The notes below the pieces were generated by a model. It had not been told where the DNA came from, made no database searches, and saw only the letters and a list, made by a program, of their open reading frames with translations. Source: Athripsodes cinereus (lineage: Eukaryota; Arthropoda; Insecta; Trichoptera; Leptoceridae). Taken from it: a stretch of DNA of 64,000 nucleotides. Within the stretch, counting starts at the first letter, position 1. Each line of letters opens with the position of its first letter. Shown here in pieces: positions 1-12,000 of this stretch. Made by a program: the position numbers and the translations under genes. The stretch spans positions 8,471,237-8,535,236 of the forward strand of contig OX388307.1 in assembly GCA_947579605.1 (NCBI GenBank), given 5' to 3'.

Positions 1-249
1 TATTTACATAACAAACGGCTGTATCAGCCTTTACAAATAATACAAATAAAAAGGAACAGTCAAGAGAAATAATGCATAAACAGAGAAAAACAATAGGTAT
101 ACAAAAAGAAAAATAAATAAATAACATAATAATATGTACCTACTACCAATTAATTTCTAATAGGTAAGTACTGGAATAAACAATGCAGATAAAAATCCCA
201 ATATAAAGGAGGTACTTTGCAAAAATACAGCAGAACATATTTTATCTAT
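1..249. other. AT-rich sequence, nothing recognised
   Basis: No coding frame or recognisable repeat is visible before the LINE fragment that starts near 250. The stretch is A/T-rich with short A runs and one TACCTACTACC run of the sort scattered through the window. Confidence 0.5.
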
Positions 250-545
250 CTAATCTATGTATATCCTTACGGTGCATGTCAAGTGGGGTAGACAGAGAGA
301 ACGGAACGCCATATAAACCTATCTTTATGCACATAATACACTCTAACACTGTCGTTTCTTTATCTTTCATTTAATACTTTTTCAGTTACTTTGGGTCTAT
401 CTACGGGCTTAGACTCTTCTTCAGCCTACTTCTATTTTGCGTATTGGATATGCTGCATTCACTTCCTTTCAATAATCTCCCTGACACTATCCGATCCCCC
501 AGCATGATGTCTACCAACAATTCTCCTTCTTGTTCTTGAGTCAAT
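250..545 (-). repeat. LINE 3'-end fragment (family that shares its tail with TAG-SINE)
   Basis: Read on the minus strand, this stretch ends in TCTGTCTACCCCACTTGACA followed by a degenerate GCACCGTAAGGATA. The same 3' arrangement appears at 10310-10375(-), 38962-39180(-), 51391-51531(+) and 54655-54840(+). The roughly 200 bp before the tail (minus strand) include a phrase similar to 'gatcggatagtgtcagggag' and hold no open frame. It is best read as the decayed, 5'-truncated end of a non-LTR retrotransposon. The upstream limit is uncertain. Confidence 0.5.
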
Positions 546-3500
546 TAGTGATAATTGTGATAGCGACTAAAAATAACCGTGATTTTTATTTTCTACACTT
601 CTACAATGTGTACCAATAATCTCTAATAAATACACGAATATTCTAAACAATGGTATTCCATAGTTCTAACCGTGGATGTATCACATAAAAGCTTATTTAT
701 CTATCATTTGATTTGATTAACAATGCACTGCGGGTTGTCCACGTAGGGAAGTGGAAAAGTGAATAATTATCGTCCTAACTAACTGAACCAAAACTAAACT
801 AATAATCCACACATAAATATTTTAGTCCATTCACGTTCATGCTTTTAAATCTTTTATAAATACATTTAACAGAGAAGTAACAAAAAAACAATGACCTCTA
901 TAAAAAACATGCATCTTTTGAGCTAATTCCTGGAAAAGAAAATTGCATGTATCTAATTTAATATAAAAATATTAACGATAATGTGAATGTATTTTTATAA
1001 TAAGATGGTATATATCTCCCCAAAGTAAAATAAGTAAAGAAACCTTTGGAATTCAGTTGATGATGAAGACAAAACCTACTATTATCCGAGGGCAATCGGA
1101 TCTACGCTAATAATAAATAGTTGCTCAACTCAACAAAAGTTTGCGTACCTACTCGAAACATTTAGAATTATTTGTTTGAGAAAAAGTTTATGCGATTTTC
1201 AGAATATGGCATCTATCTCTCTAATCTGCATATTGTGGTTTTCAAACAATGTAACAAAGTTTCATCATTTGTCAGTTTGTTAATTTTATGTCGTGGGTAT
1301 TTGTGACTGTCTTTATCGTGAGACATTTGTAACGGACTTTTTCAGTTATCAAATGTAGAATTATTGCTAAACTTAAGCCAATAAAAAATATTAATATTAC
1401 TAGTATATTATCCTTCGAAATTGTTGTATTAAAAATTAAGAAAGTTTTTGGAATTACCGAAAATTCATTCGTACGAGAAAATATGAGAAATAATCACTTT
1501 TAAATAAATTTTCAAATTGATTATCACAAAGTGTATGTATTACAAAAAAATAAAGTAATTCTGGGAAGCAGTTGAAACTTACCTTTTGGTAAAGTCACGA
1601 ATTTTCAATAAAAGTTCAGTGTTTTGATTACTGCATGTTTTGTGTCAACACTGACGTTTTATAATATGTACTGCATATTGTTATGCCATAGTAAAATATC
1701 AGAACTATTTCTATGATTAAAATGCTCAAAGCATTAAATTACTCAATACTTTGCTGTAAGGGATTTTAATTTCTTACAATAGACAAGTTAAACTATTACC
1801 TACTCTACAGGATCGCATTATCTGATATAATTTGTGAAAGGAATAAACATCTGATATAATTTATTGAAAGGATAATACAAGCTCATGAATCATTTTGAAT
1901 CCATAACTACTCGTTTATATACCTATATTGATGATATTCTAATCAATCATGTCTGTCTCTTTCAATCTATTTACATAATTTACTACTCTTGACCCCTTCA
2001 ATTCAGATATACGGCTGATGTCAAAGCGCCACTCGGTTACCAACACCGAAACTACATCAAACATAATTACATAACATTAGGTATATTCTCTTTACAAATG
2101 TACTATGTATATTATAAGAGTTTACACTCATACATAAACTGTAGATACACATGATTCCTATATAATACTCATATGAATAAAGAGTTCAAACATACTAAGA
2201 TCTAAGTCAAGATAAACTAAAATAATTTTGTATTCACGACGTAAAAAAAATTATCTAAAAAACATCATTTTTAGAACCTATATATTTTCCTCTTCACGTA
2301 GGTATTTTGCAATGATTTACAATATAAACTTTTGGAATCACTTTTGTAAACTTTTGTTTAAAATCTTGTAAGTACTTTATAGTGTCAGTGCACCTTAATC
2401 GCAACAATATTTGTACAAGCATTAAAAAACATAATTTTTGCTTGCTAAAGTAGCACAATGGGAAGTAGGTATGTATGTAGGTACATGTGTTTGTAAGTAA
2501 AGTGAAAAGTACAGTTTTTTCACCTAACTTTTTGAAATCTTCTATAATACTGAGACATTCGACTATTCGATCGCTTTAGAATAAGTCCTATTATATATTT
2601 TTTTAGTTCGCTAAAAAATTTCATTATTATCTAGTTTTAAGAAATGGGACGAAAATATTGAAAGGTCAACCCAAATATGCTTACCAAGAATAAGTTTTAG
2701 GTAGGCAATGTCTATCATAGATCGTATGAAAATTTATGATAACACAAGAATATCTCTCAAACCTACCAAATCAATTTTGATCCAACTCAGACAAGACACT
2801 TTGACTTTTATCACGAAAATTGGAAACTAATTTTGTATTGTAGATACCAAAACTCTATGAAAACAACTTATTTAATGAATATAAATGGTATTACATGAAT
2901 AATTTAAATTGAAACAAGTCAAAACAGATTAAGGAGAACACGTTAGAAACATAAACCAAACTTTGAATTTAATCAAATACTATAACTACATATTGGATGG
3001 ATGGAATATTAGAAAGGAAAACCAATATAGGTTAAACTGTAGATAGACATACAAAATGGTTATACAATAGTTCATTCAAATCTATGGTTTAACTAGGTGT
3101 ATAATACGTACACATTTCGATCCAATCATAAGGCTAGATTCACTATGAAAATATTTGAAATTGAAAGGCAATCAAAGGTGAAGCAAAGGCAAATGAATTA
3201 AGAAACTAATAGTAATTTTTAGTTGAAAATGTCAGCTCGAAAATGCCACAATATAGGCAGAACGAGTACGTCGAATTATAAATAATAATATATGTTTTGC
3301 TATTTTATAACAAATAATGTATGAATCTGGTAATTAATAATTTGCGAAGGATAAATGTTTTAATATCCAGTAGGTATATAGTCCCAGACTATCTAGGGAT
3401 CGGACTTATAAACTTACTAAGTCTCAAGATATTCTAATCTTAAAGTAAACAATAATAATAATTAAGATAATCTAAATGGCAAACAACAGCTGAAACACCA

Positions 3501-5002
3501 GTACCAATAATAATAACGATCAAATGATGATCTATACAATATATTATTAATTTGATAGTATTCAACAGAAGGGTAATTGAAGAAGGAATAGAGAGTGGGT
3601 TAATTTGTATATACATAATAATGTATTTTGTTTGTAAGTAGGTTTATCTGGAAAAAGATAAAATGCAGATGTTACAAAGGATTTCTGTAATGTTTCCTAG
3701 AAAGTCGAGGGTTGAATCTTTAATATTTCTCACCATCAACACTTTAAAGGGATGAACTTTATGTAATACATATACTAATGCTATTTCTATTCATTTCGAC
3801 TAGGTATATAGAAACTCACTTGCACAGGATAGTGGAGCTCGATTTCACACCATTTCATTTTGATCGATACCATTGTTTATCGTTAGCTCATAATTGTATG
3901 GAAAATAAGCGATGATTTCATGAGACTACCACTGAATGTGAGAAAAAAGCAGGTCATTAAAAACATAGAGGTTCTTGGCTCGAATCCAAAGGTGGCGTAC
4001 TCCTTTTCTAACATGCAGTGATAGCCTCACTATGCTGTTTCTTACATAACACATTTATTTATTTTATGCTTACAAAATGTCTTGCGTTATGTACTATTAT
4101 TTATTCAAATATAAATTACTTTAAATATAAGTATGTAAGAATTCAAACTATGCACTTTCTTTATATATCTGATAAGGATGAGAAAATTGTTAAATTATTC
4201 ATAAAACTCATTAAATCGTAGGATAAACTGATCAATGGCTATTTCGAGAGAACAAGATACAATGGAAGTTGGCTAATCTCCTGGCTACGTAACAAGCACG
4301 ATAGATAGTGTTGATAGGCTTTTCAGGGTGTTTTTTTAAGAGATAGTCAACGTTGGGGAGACTTGGCACGACACTTTAAGAAGAATAAGGAGGATAACAC
4401 ATAAATAAGATATGTATTAATAAAATAATATTTTTTACCATGATATACAAATACTAATACTAATAAATAGAACGAAAAAACAAAGAACAAGGAGTACAAA
4501 CTTAATACATATCATAAATATAAAATATCGCTGGCAAAATCATGAAATATCGACCTAGTAAACGGCATTTTTATGGCATAGTATAAAAAATATTGCATCT
4601 CATAATTCATAACAACAACAAAACAACATGCATACGTTATTTTATATTATAGCGGCTAATAAGAAAAATTGCATGCACGGGTAATAAATTTATTAACAAT
4701 AATTTATGTCAGAAATTTATTGGCGGTGCTTTGGATAAGATAAGCAAATAAAATTATCACAGATAACCAATTTTGAGAACAAATCACAAAATTGTGGAGA
4801 GAATCGTTTATTTTGATGAAAAAAATTGGATTAGTTGGAAAAAAAATTATACAGCGATGAAGGTGCATTAAATTATACGATTATGGACTTCCTTTGATAG
4901 TGTGAACGGTCGTGAAAATTGCAGAATCCCCTAGTTGGGGATCGAATAAAACAAATGAGGCTTGCATTCAAATATGTAAATGTTTTTAGGCGTTATAAAA
5001 GT
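546..5002. other. AT-rich region without recognised gene
   Basis: The longest frame here is the 67-codon 4018-4221, which is AT-driven and resembles no protein I know. A faint tRNA-like B box (GGCTCGAATCC, about 3982-3992) may mark a very old tRNA-SINE. Near 4320 the run 'agggtgtttttttaagagat' looks like a possible transposon end, but no partner was found. Otherwise nothing. Confidence 0.45.
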
Positions 5003-5011
5003 AAGAAAATC

Positions 5012-5281
5012 TACTACTACTACTACTATACCATCACGGCATATCCCACAAGTGGGGTAGCCAGCAGATCAGCTGCATTTAAGAAACATGCAAACTGTCC
5101 TCTTCGTGCCAATATAAAATCAAGACATTCAGGATGGGTGGCAAACCTCATCGCTGAATTTAAGATGTATAATGTCTTAATTTTTTCGAACACCTGCCTT
5201 TTACAGGACACTCGAAAACTTACGCAGAAGAGTGGGAGACCAATTCTTTACCGGGTGCTCCACGGGGTAAAGAATTGGTAA
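5012..5281 (-). repeat. TAG-SINE copy 1, full length with TSD
   Basis: Read on the plus strand it starts with (TAC)n, then TACCATCACGGCATATCCC, and ends with GGGTGCTCCACGGGGTAAAG. The element's own sense is therefore the minus strand, with a (TAG)n 3' tail. It is flanked by AAGAAAATC at 5003-5011 and again at 5282-5290, a 9-bp target-site duplication typical of LINE-mediated retroposition. Open frames across it are shadows. Its 5' end carries an extra inverted 13-mer (5240-5252 against 5266-5278) not seen in the copy at 28785. No clear Pol III A and B boxes are visible. Confidence 0.82.
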
Positions 5282-5295
5282 AAGAAAATCGGATA

Positions 5296-5470
5296 TGATG
5301 GGTTAGTTGTTAGTTATGATGGGTTAGTTGGAAGATATCGCGCTTCTGCGATAAACTCGCCCATTGCACAAATTTATTTGTTTGGTTCTGCAATGTTTGT
5401 GTTTTAATAATGTTTGTTTTTTTGTGCAATAAAGATTTTTATTATTATTATTTATTATTATTATGATGAT
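5296..5470 (+). repeat. LINE 3' tail fragment, GATATCGCGCTTCTGCG family
   Basis: GTTAGTTGGAAGATATCGCG, then a CTCGCCCATTGCACAA block and GTGCAATAAAGATTTTTATT with a (TTA)n tail. The same block recurs at 30483-30612, and diverged versions lie at 33250-33395 and 50308-50440. The AATAAA-containing end and simple-repeat tail fit the 3' UTR of a non-LTR retrotransposon. A short direct repeat (TATGATGGGTTAGTT) precedes it. Confidence 0.6.
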
Positions 5471-7019
5471 AATGCGCCATTAATTTTACAAACTTTTTGG
5501 CAACCAGCACATACGCAAGGTTTAATTTTGTTTCCTTTATTGTCACCGCAGCGCTATAGCAATCTCATAAATATTATCAGGTGAAAAGATATCGCATATT
5601 TATTAATTTACGTATGTATAGTTCACACGATTCTTTCAACACAATTTAATTAAATACGGCTAATGTTTAATTTGAAACAGTCGTTCAGTAAATGATCCAC
5701 GATCACTGGACCCCAAGTAATTTAATTTCTATTATTATTGTTGTAACAAACAACAAATAAATATTCAATTACATACATTGATGAAAATCAATTTTGTGAA
5801 TCCACAAAAATACAACAAACGAAGTAATGCGAGATATGGGTGAGTGATATACGCATGTAGTACAGACTGATACAAAAATTATTGATTGAACTTTTTATAT
5901 GCAATAAGGGAATGAAATTCAAAGTCAATACAGAGGGAATCTCGCCTTGAAAAAGAAACTTTCGTAAGTGTGCTAATCTTTTCAATTATGTTGCATAATT
6001 TTGTAATGATATTTCATAGTTTTGCAAATTACATTTTTTTTATTTCAGTAGGTACTTACCAACATCACAATAAAAATAATTAAACCTCTTTTACAGTATA
6101 AAATCACTTCATTTTATTGAAGTATCATAGCTACACACCTACTTAAAATTCTGAAAAATGTTTGAATCATTACATCATTCTATAATTTAAATTTTTACTA
6201 ATTCAATCTCTCTCTTTCTCTCTCTGGTTTCAATCCTATGGATTGGTTTGCAGCAAACTCTTGCTTTAAATTGCGCTCTATCCTGTGCGACCCCCTTCAG
6301 CTCTTTGTACGATCCGCAACTTAAATCTTTGCAAAGATCGTCAATAAATATTTCTTAAAACAAACCACGCCACACGGTAAAATAAGAGATACGTATAATA
6401 TTTATACGATTTCACATAAAAGAGATATTCGGTAAAACACGTTAGTTATTTTTAAAACATCCTGTAAGTAGGTATTTAACTTAGCCCTATCATGTCTGGT
6501 GACATACAGCGACTAGATGAAAGTATGTAGAAACACAAATAATTCAATTACATTAGTAATTTCGTTCAATTTACCAATTTGTGGACATAAGGGGTTAACC
6601 CTTCACAGTACCTATACTTAATTTATGTAGTATGTTTAACAACGACATGTTCGTATGTCACGAACGGTAATAAAAACAATAATATTACAATTTAAGATAA
6701 ATGGAAAGTTATTTATTATGTTAACTTTTGTATGCGCTTACAAATTAGAAAAGTCAAACTATGTTTTTCAATTGTTTAACTACATATGTTCGCGGATGCG
6801 TAAAAATATTAATAGAATTTAAAGCAAATCACTATTAGGTACTTTCACTAGGAACATTATTTATCTCAGAGGCCTTCCGGGTAGACACCCATCATCAGTG
6901 AATTTTATTACAAACTGAAAATATTTCGAAATATAGTCAAACAACGTGGCAATGGGAAAAATCTAGTGTATGGAATAAAACCGCCCTTTAAAAATCCTCT
7001 TAGGAGCAAAGGTCAGAAA
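5471..7019. other. AT-rich region, one possible repeat fragment
   Basis: Around 6220-6345 there is a less AT-rich patch ('caatcctatggattggtttg', then 'ttgcgctctatcctgtgcga') after a CT-rich run. It looks like a dispersed-repeat remnant, but no second copy was found in this window. The rest shows nothing. Confidence 0.35.
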
Positions 7020-7039
7020 TCAATTTATCCATTCAGAAC

Positions 7040-7195
7040 ATTTTTGTGATACATGATTCTCCTCTTACCAAGACATTAGTAACATTTTGACGTCGTTGTC
7101 ATATGGACGAATTATTCCACTGACAAGTTTCCGATGAGCTGGATGTCAATCTTTAACAATACATCGTACCAATGATAACGACATCGGATACAAAT
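7040..7195 (+). repeat. Dispersed repeat, CAATACATC family
   Basis: Contains TTTCCGATGAGCTGGATGTC and then 'aacaatacatcgtaccaatg'. Similar blocks occur at 15195-15345, 20730-20960 and 38300-38345. The copies at 15195 and 20730 end in short ATGATGATG runs, which suggests a retroposon with a simple 3' tail. Its class is not known to me. Confidence 0.45.
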
Positions 7196-7232
7196 AGATA
7201 TGTAGGTATAAGAAAACTAACAAATTATTAAA

Positions 7233-7303
7233 AAATGATAAATTTATACATTAATACCATCACGGTATTTATCATCAACGGGGCAGCCAGTAGACTAACT
7301 GCA
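7233..7303. repeat. Left arm of a 71-bp perfect inverted repeat
   Basis: Matches the reverse complement of 7872-7942 over 71 bp, starting at AAATGATAAATTTATACATT. The inner part is the 3' end of a TAG-SINE (TACCATCACGG and onward); the outer 20 bp or so is not SINE sequence. The arms flank about 570 bp. Confidence 0.85.
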
Positions 7304-7478
7304 TGTAATAATCGTACAAATCGTCCTCTCCGTGGCAATAAAAGTTAAGACTTTCGGGATGGATGACACAGCTCATCGTTGTGCAGAAGATGTTAAATGT
7401 CTTGAAATGTGATGTTTAACGAATATCTACCTTTTCCAGAACACTTGAAAACTTACATAAAAGGGGGCTCTAAGAGAT
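7252..7478 (-). repeat. TAG-SINE copy 2, degenerate
   Basis: Reads TACCATCACGGTATTTATCA, then CAGCCAGTAGACTAACTGCA, a 'ttcgggatggatgac' block and 'ctaccttttccagaacactt'. This is the same order as the complete copies but with many substitutions and a poor 5' end (GGGGGCTC). No TSD was found. Its 3' end is duplicated in inverted orientation at 7872-7942. Confidence 0.7.
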
Positions 7479-7871
7479 AATAATTGCTTAAAATAAATTT
7501 CACAATAATAGGAAAAAGTTTACTCCATATTGTTATAATATAAAAAAAAACAGTTGAATGTCGAAACAAAAGAAGAGATGTAAAAAACAACACCTGAAAA
7601 TCAACGTCGGTAAATCCATTATGGTAAGTAGTAGTAATATAGTGGTAAATGCGTACATAATGTTATGTGGGACTAAACAAAATGCTTTTTTGTAAGGAAG
7701 ACAGCTGTGTGCATATACAAAGTCATAATATTGTGACTTATATTATAATGAGAAGTTTAGTTTGTACGTTTGTAGAAAATAATGTTGAAATTTATTTTAC
7801 TTCTATTGGGAGGTTATCATGCGATACCTACTTTGTAATGTCCAGTTTGATTTTGTGGAACTCACGCACCT

Positions 7872-7942
7872 TGCAGTTAGTCTACTGGCTGCCCCGTTGA
7901 TGATAAATACCGTGATGGTATTAATGTATAAATTTATCATTT
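7872..7942. repeat. Right arm of the 71-bp inverted repeat
   Basis: Plus-strand sequence ends in the TAG-SINE 3' signature GCCCCGTTGATGATAAATAC then CGTGATGGTA, plus the same flank as the left arm. Only the last 50 bp or so of the SINE is present here, so this is a copied segment rather than an independent insertion. Confidence 0.85.
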
Positions 7943-7945
7943 CTT

Positions 7946-10309
7946 ACATTAAGTAAATTATTACATATTCGTCAAAAATATTCTTGGGTGAATTAGAAAA
8001 AAAATGGGTTAACTTTATATATTGGAAATAGAGTAAAATCAAACGAATTTACTTTATTTTTCATTTAAATGAAAAATTCTAATTTTATTTCATTTAACAA
8101 GAATAATGCTGATGCTTCATTATAGAAAACGTTTATTTAGATAACTGTCATACAGTTCTGCTTCTAATTCATCTATTATTATTTTTTATATAAGTATAAT
8201 CAATCTTGCATCAGTATTTGCTTTTGGAGGGAGCATTTTACTATGTGTAATATTATTTTGTTATTGTAGTATCAATATATACTGTGTATTAATGAATGAA
8301 ATAATAAATAAAAAAATAAAAAAAATTGTAAGATAATGGATGTTTTCTTAATATATTCATCTACCTATACCATCACGGCATTTCCCACAAGTTGTGCAGC
8401 CAGGAGACACTGCATCTGCACATATCATATGGTATTATTAGTGATATTGTTATTTCCACATTGAAAAAAATCACATGAATAACAACAATAAAAAATATTT
8501 TTTAGTGAAATCAGGGCAAAGCTGTACAAGGTAACTATATTATTATTAGATTATATTTAACTATTTGTCGGCGATATTCGTATCAACCCAAAAAACCGGA
8601 TGTTGCATTCAGGCACGCTTCTCAATTTAAAATCGGGCGGTTTATATTATAATACTATTGCACTTCTCTACCTATAATAGTAATAATAATAACAGTGAAA
8701 CCACTTGGCCCATTTCCTGTTTGAATTAGGGATGATTACGCAATATATTATGTTCTCATAATATTATAAATAGTCGTATTACTTTGCTAAGGGTATGTAC
8801 GAAAATAAACTTTCAGTTTCAAATCATGCTGCGATAAGGTATTATTTAAATTCAATAAAGCTTTTTTATGATATGGAATACATGTTACCTTTTGTGCACC
8901 GTTACTATAACAATGATAATATCAGAACATAAAGAATTTTGTGGAAAGGACAACTCTTCTTCTATTTCAGATAATGACAAAACGATATAGAAACATTTAA
9001 ATAATAATAACATATTAAAATAATAAAACAAAATAATCAAAAAAATGTAGAACCTCAACATTTTTAGAGTTAATTTTTCTATGAAAACAGTAAAATCATG
9101 CAAGAGAACTCACAGAGCTACAGGGACAAAAATCTATACTGGTGGATGATAGTTCAGTTTTGAGAGACTGCTTGACAAACTCTCAGGTGATTAATCATTT
9201 ACACACAACACTACAGGTACGATGGTTGTGGCTGGTGAACTACATATCTTTAATGTCGCTCACGAAATCAAAAATATGTGGAGGAAACCATGTTCTTGTT
9301 CTGTTCAGCTTAATTTTAATTCTCATCGAGTGAAAAAAATATTATTATTTAATATGCAGTATTCAGAATTACACCACTAAATTTAATTTTTTTACAAAAT
9401 AACCATAACTTACCCATTTAAAATTATATTAATATTGGTATCAATAACAACATTAAAAAATATAATACAATATCTGTCCACTTAATAATGAAAATTATTA
9501 TTTATTTGTGTACAATGCTTTTAATTATTATGATTATGCGTAATGCACATAATGAGAACCAATACAACATGTTTAATATTTATGTATCATTTGTGTGATA
9601 CGCTTGACTGAAGAAATAATTAAACATGTAGGTAATATTATTGTCTATCATTTTATTGATATCATTATGATATTTATTATTAAATGTGTTCTGTGTGACT
9701 AAGCATGGATATATTTAAATAATTGTAATTTGTGTAGGTAGTCGCAGTATGCATGTGAATTGAGGCAGGTTACCATATTTTATTTATTTTTTGATAAAAT
9801 ACATGAAATATCTAAATGTTATTTTACTAGTAAAATTAAAAGTAAGAATACATTAGGTGAAATGAGATTCGACTATGACATGTTTGAAAATAAATTTCAT
9901 TACAAATTATATTTGGAATGGGAAAGGGATTTTAAAATATTGTTATTTCTCTTTTCATTTTAGTTTTAAACTTAAGGTATGTTTGAGTTGTGAGGAATGT
10001 TTAATTGTATAAATTCGAGTTCATAACTGATTTGTTCTTTTTTATTGTTTTGTTGACTTTTAATTAAATTTGTTGTGTCTAAATTCATTATACGTATGTG
10101 TACATCATATAAATTATATATGTTAATATTCTAAATAAAAAAGACTAGCGCCGTGAATTGTTAATTAAAAAATAAATAAATATGTTGGGTATGTGTCAAT
10201 GAATACTTAGTAATATTACTGGGAACTGTTATGCTATACTAATTAATAAATTCATATTATTTTAATATATATCGAATAACTGTATGTTTGCCTGAACTAA
10301 AATAACATA
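7946..10309. other. AT-rich region with one TAG-SINE scrap
   Basis: 8366-8425 reads TACCATCACGGCATTTCCCA then 'gcagccaggaga', a minus-strand TAG-SINE 3' fragment. A short palindrome (TTTTTCATTTAAATGAAAAA) lies near 8056. No coding region is supported; the open frames at 8885-9103, 9142-9333 and 9760-9963 resemble nothing I recognise. Confidence 0.45.
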
Positions 10310-10375
10310 CTTTACCCTAACGCCGTGTCTCAAGTGGGGTAGGCAGAGAGAACAGGACGCTATATAGATCTATCC
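10310..10375 (-). repeat. LINE 3'-end fragment
   Basis: The minus strand reads TCTCTGCCTACCCCACTTGA then GACACGGCGTTAGGGTA, the shared LINE/TAG-SINE tail (CTACCCCAC...GGCGT). It overlaps the left end of the palindrome at 10361. Confidence 0.5.
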
Positions 10376-10542
10376 TTAATTCTTTACATACTTCGTTCGC
10401 TCATTCATACAAAATAAAAATAACAGGAGAAAATTTATTTATTTATTTAAATTTTAAATAAATAAATAAATTTCCTCCTGTTATTTTTATTTTGTATGAA
10501 TGAGCGAACGAAGTATGTAAGGAATTCAGGATAGATCTATAT
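10361..10542. repeat. 182-bp near-perfect palindrome
   Basis: The left arm runs from TATATAGATCTATCC through CATACTTCGTTCGCTCATTC to an AT-rich centre (AAATTTATTTATTTATTTAA). The right arm is its reverse complement with only a few mismatches and an asymmetric gap near the ends. The centre has essentially no loop (1 bp). About 25 bp of the right end (AATTCAGGATAGATCTATAT) is then repeated directly at 10550-10570. It is either a recent inverted duplication or an assembly artefact. Confidence 0.85.
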
Positions 10543-10619
10543 AAAAAAGAATTCAGGATAGATCTATATAAAATACCTACATCATACGCAGAAAACAGCG
10601 AAGTAGCATGTATGTCTAA

Positions 10620-10737
10620 TGGCCGGTTTCAATAACCCATCTATCCGTGACTGTCGATTGAAATGTATGATTTAAAATATAGAACACAATAGATTTCAAT
10701 CGACAGTAGCGGATAGATAGATTATTGAAACCGGCCA
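10620..10737. mobile_element. PIF/Harbinger-like MITE, 118 bp, TSD TAA
   Basis: Inverted arms of about 44 bp begin TGGCCGGTTTCAATAACCCA and end ...TTATTGAAACCGGCCA, around a 30-bp AT-rich centre. The 3-bp sequence TAA flanks both sides (10617-10619 and 10738-10740). A TWA-type 3-bp duplication is characteristic of PIF/Harbinger. There is no coding capacity, so it would depend on a transposase elsewhere. Confidence 0.8.
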
Positions 10738-11329
10738 TAAGTCGTTAGATTCCGATTTCGAATACCATTGCCGGCCTATCCTACCTACACGAAACATAAA
10801 CTCATATTCATCTTAACGAAAATACTTCTAAATATCAAATATCTAAGCGATATATTCTTTTTGTTTTCACTGATTCTCATTTAGTGACAAAAATACTTCA
10901 ATAAACAATAAATTAATTAAAATAGGACAAACGTTTTAAATATCTTAACTACAAACGTCTTAGTCGCACAAATTATGTCAACACGAAATGGTAAATGGTA
11001 AATGAATATATTGAATATTAGTACGAAAATAATAAATAATATGAATTTAACGAACTAGAAATACTGCAATTGTTATTAGTACGACATGATAAAACATGTG
11101 ATCACTACGCCCATGTCATTGTTATATAATATGTAGTAGGTATATGTATGTTCTATAATCCAAAAATGATTGACATAGTGCACAATCGATATGCATCCTA
11201 ACAAAGGAAACTATGCAATTATGAAATGAAATGCAAATTTTAGGGGGAATCAATCAGGCAGGCAGCTATCCCACATTATACTTAACATGCACTCTTACTT
11301 ATAAACAAATAGTCGTAGAGATGTAATAG

Positions 11330-12000
11330 ATAGTGGATAACGGATATTCGGCCGACAGATATTCGGCAACAGACACGACTTTTGATCAATCCCATCGTGA
11401 ATCTCAGATCTAATAACCGCAGGACATTTTTAGCTCTCAATTTTAAATAATTGATAGGTACTAACTGAAATTTTGAAAACTAATTGTTCAATTAATAGAT
11501 TTTTGGTATGTTTTGATTTTATTTATTTGCATTGTGAATGTTTTTTTATATATATATATATATATTTTTTTTGTGTATACTTAGTTATATTATTATGTAA
11601 ACGATATTTGTTAATCTTTATTGTCAATGGCCAATGTGCCGTTTATGCTGAATAAATAAATAAAATAAATATATAAAATACCCATTTTTTCAGAAACAGA
11701 AATCTTTGAGAAGAGTTTCTGCTTTATTCAATAGGTGCGAATTTGGTAAAAACATGAAATAAATTTAGTGTGATTCGGAGAACTACAAAATATCCGACAT
11801 TTTAGAACCTATATTTGATTATTTTATGATTGATTTAGTAAATTTAGTATTCGCGAAATATTAATAATAAATAAATAAACTTTCAACGGTATTTGGTATC
11901 CGGTCAAATAGTGGGTTTATATCCGGTATCCGGCCGCGTAGTAAATTTAGGCAAAATAACCTAAATACCGGATAGATACCAAATACCCATTATGTCTCGT
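11330..12000. mobile_element. Possible decayed hAT-like element with subterminal repeats
   Basis: Clusters of a GGATATTCGGC / ATCCGGTATCCGGCC motif lie at 11340-11372 and 11885-11985. The ends are loosely inverted (GTGGATAACGGATATTCGG at the left; the right end read on the minus strand is ATGGGTATTTGGTATC). Motif clusters near both ends are typical of hAT elements. No clear 8-bp duplication or transposase frame was seen, so this remains tentative. Confidence 0.3.

Noticed and set aside
4919..5281. 120-codon open frame
   Set aside because: It runs across a TAG-SINE in the wrong sense and its start lies in unrelated flank; the same frame recurs wherever the SINE is intact.
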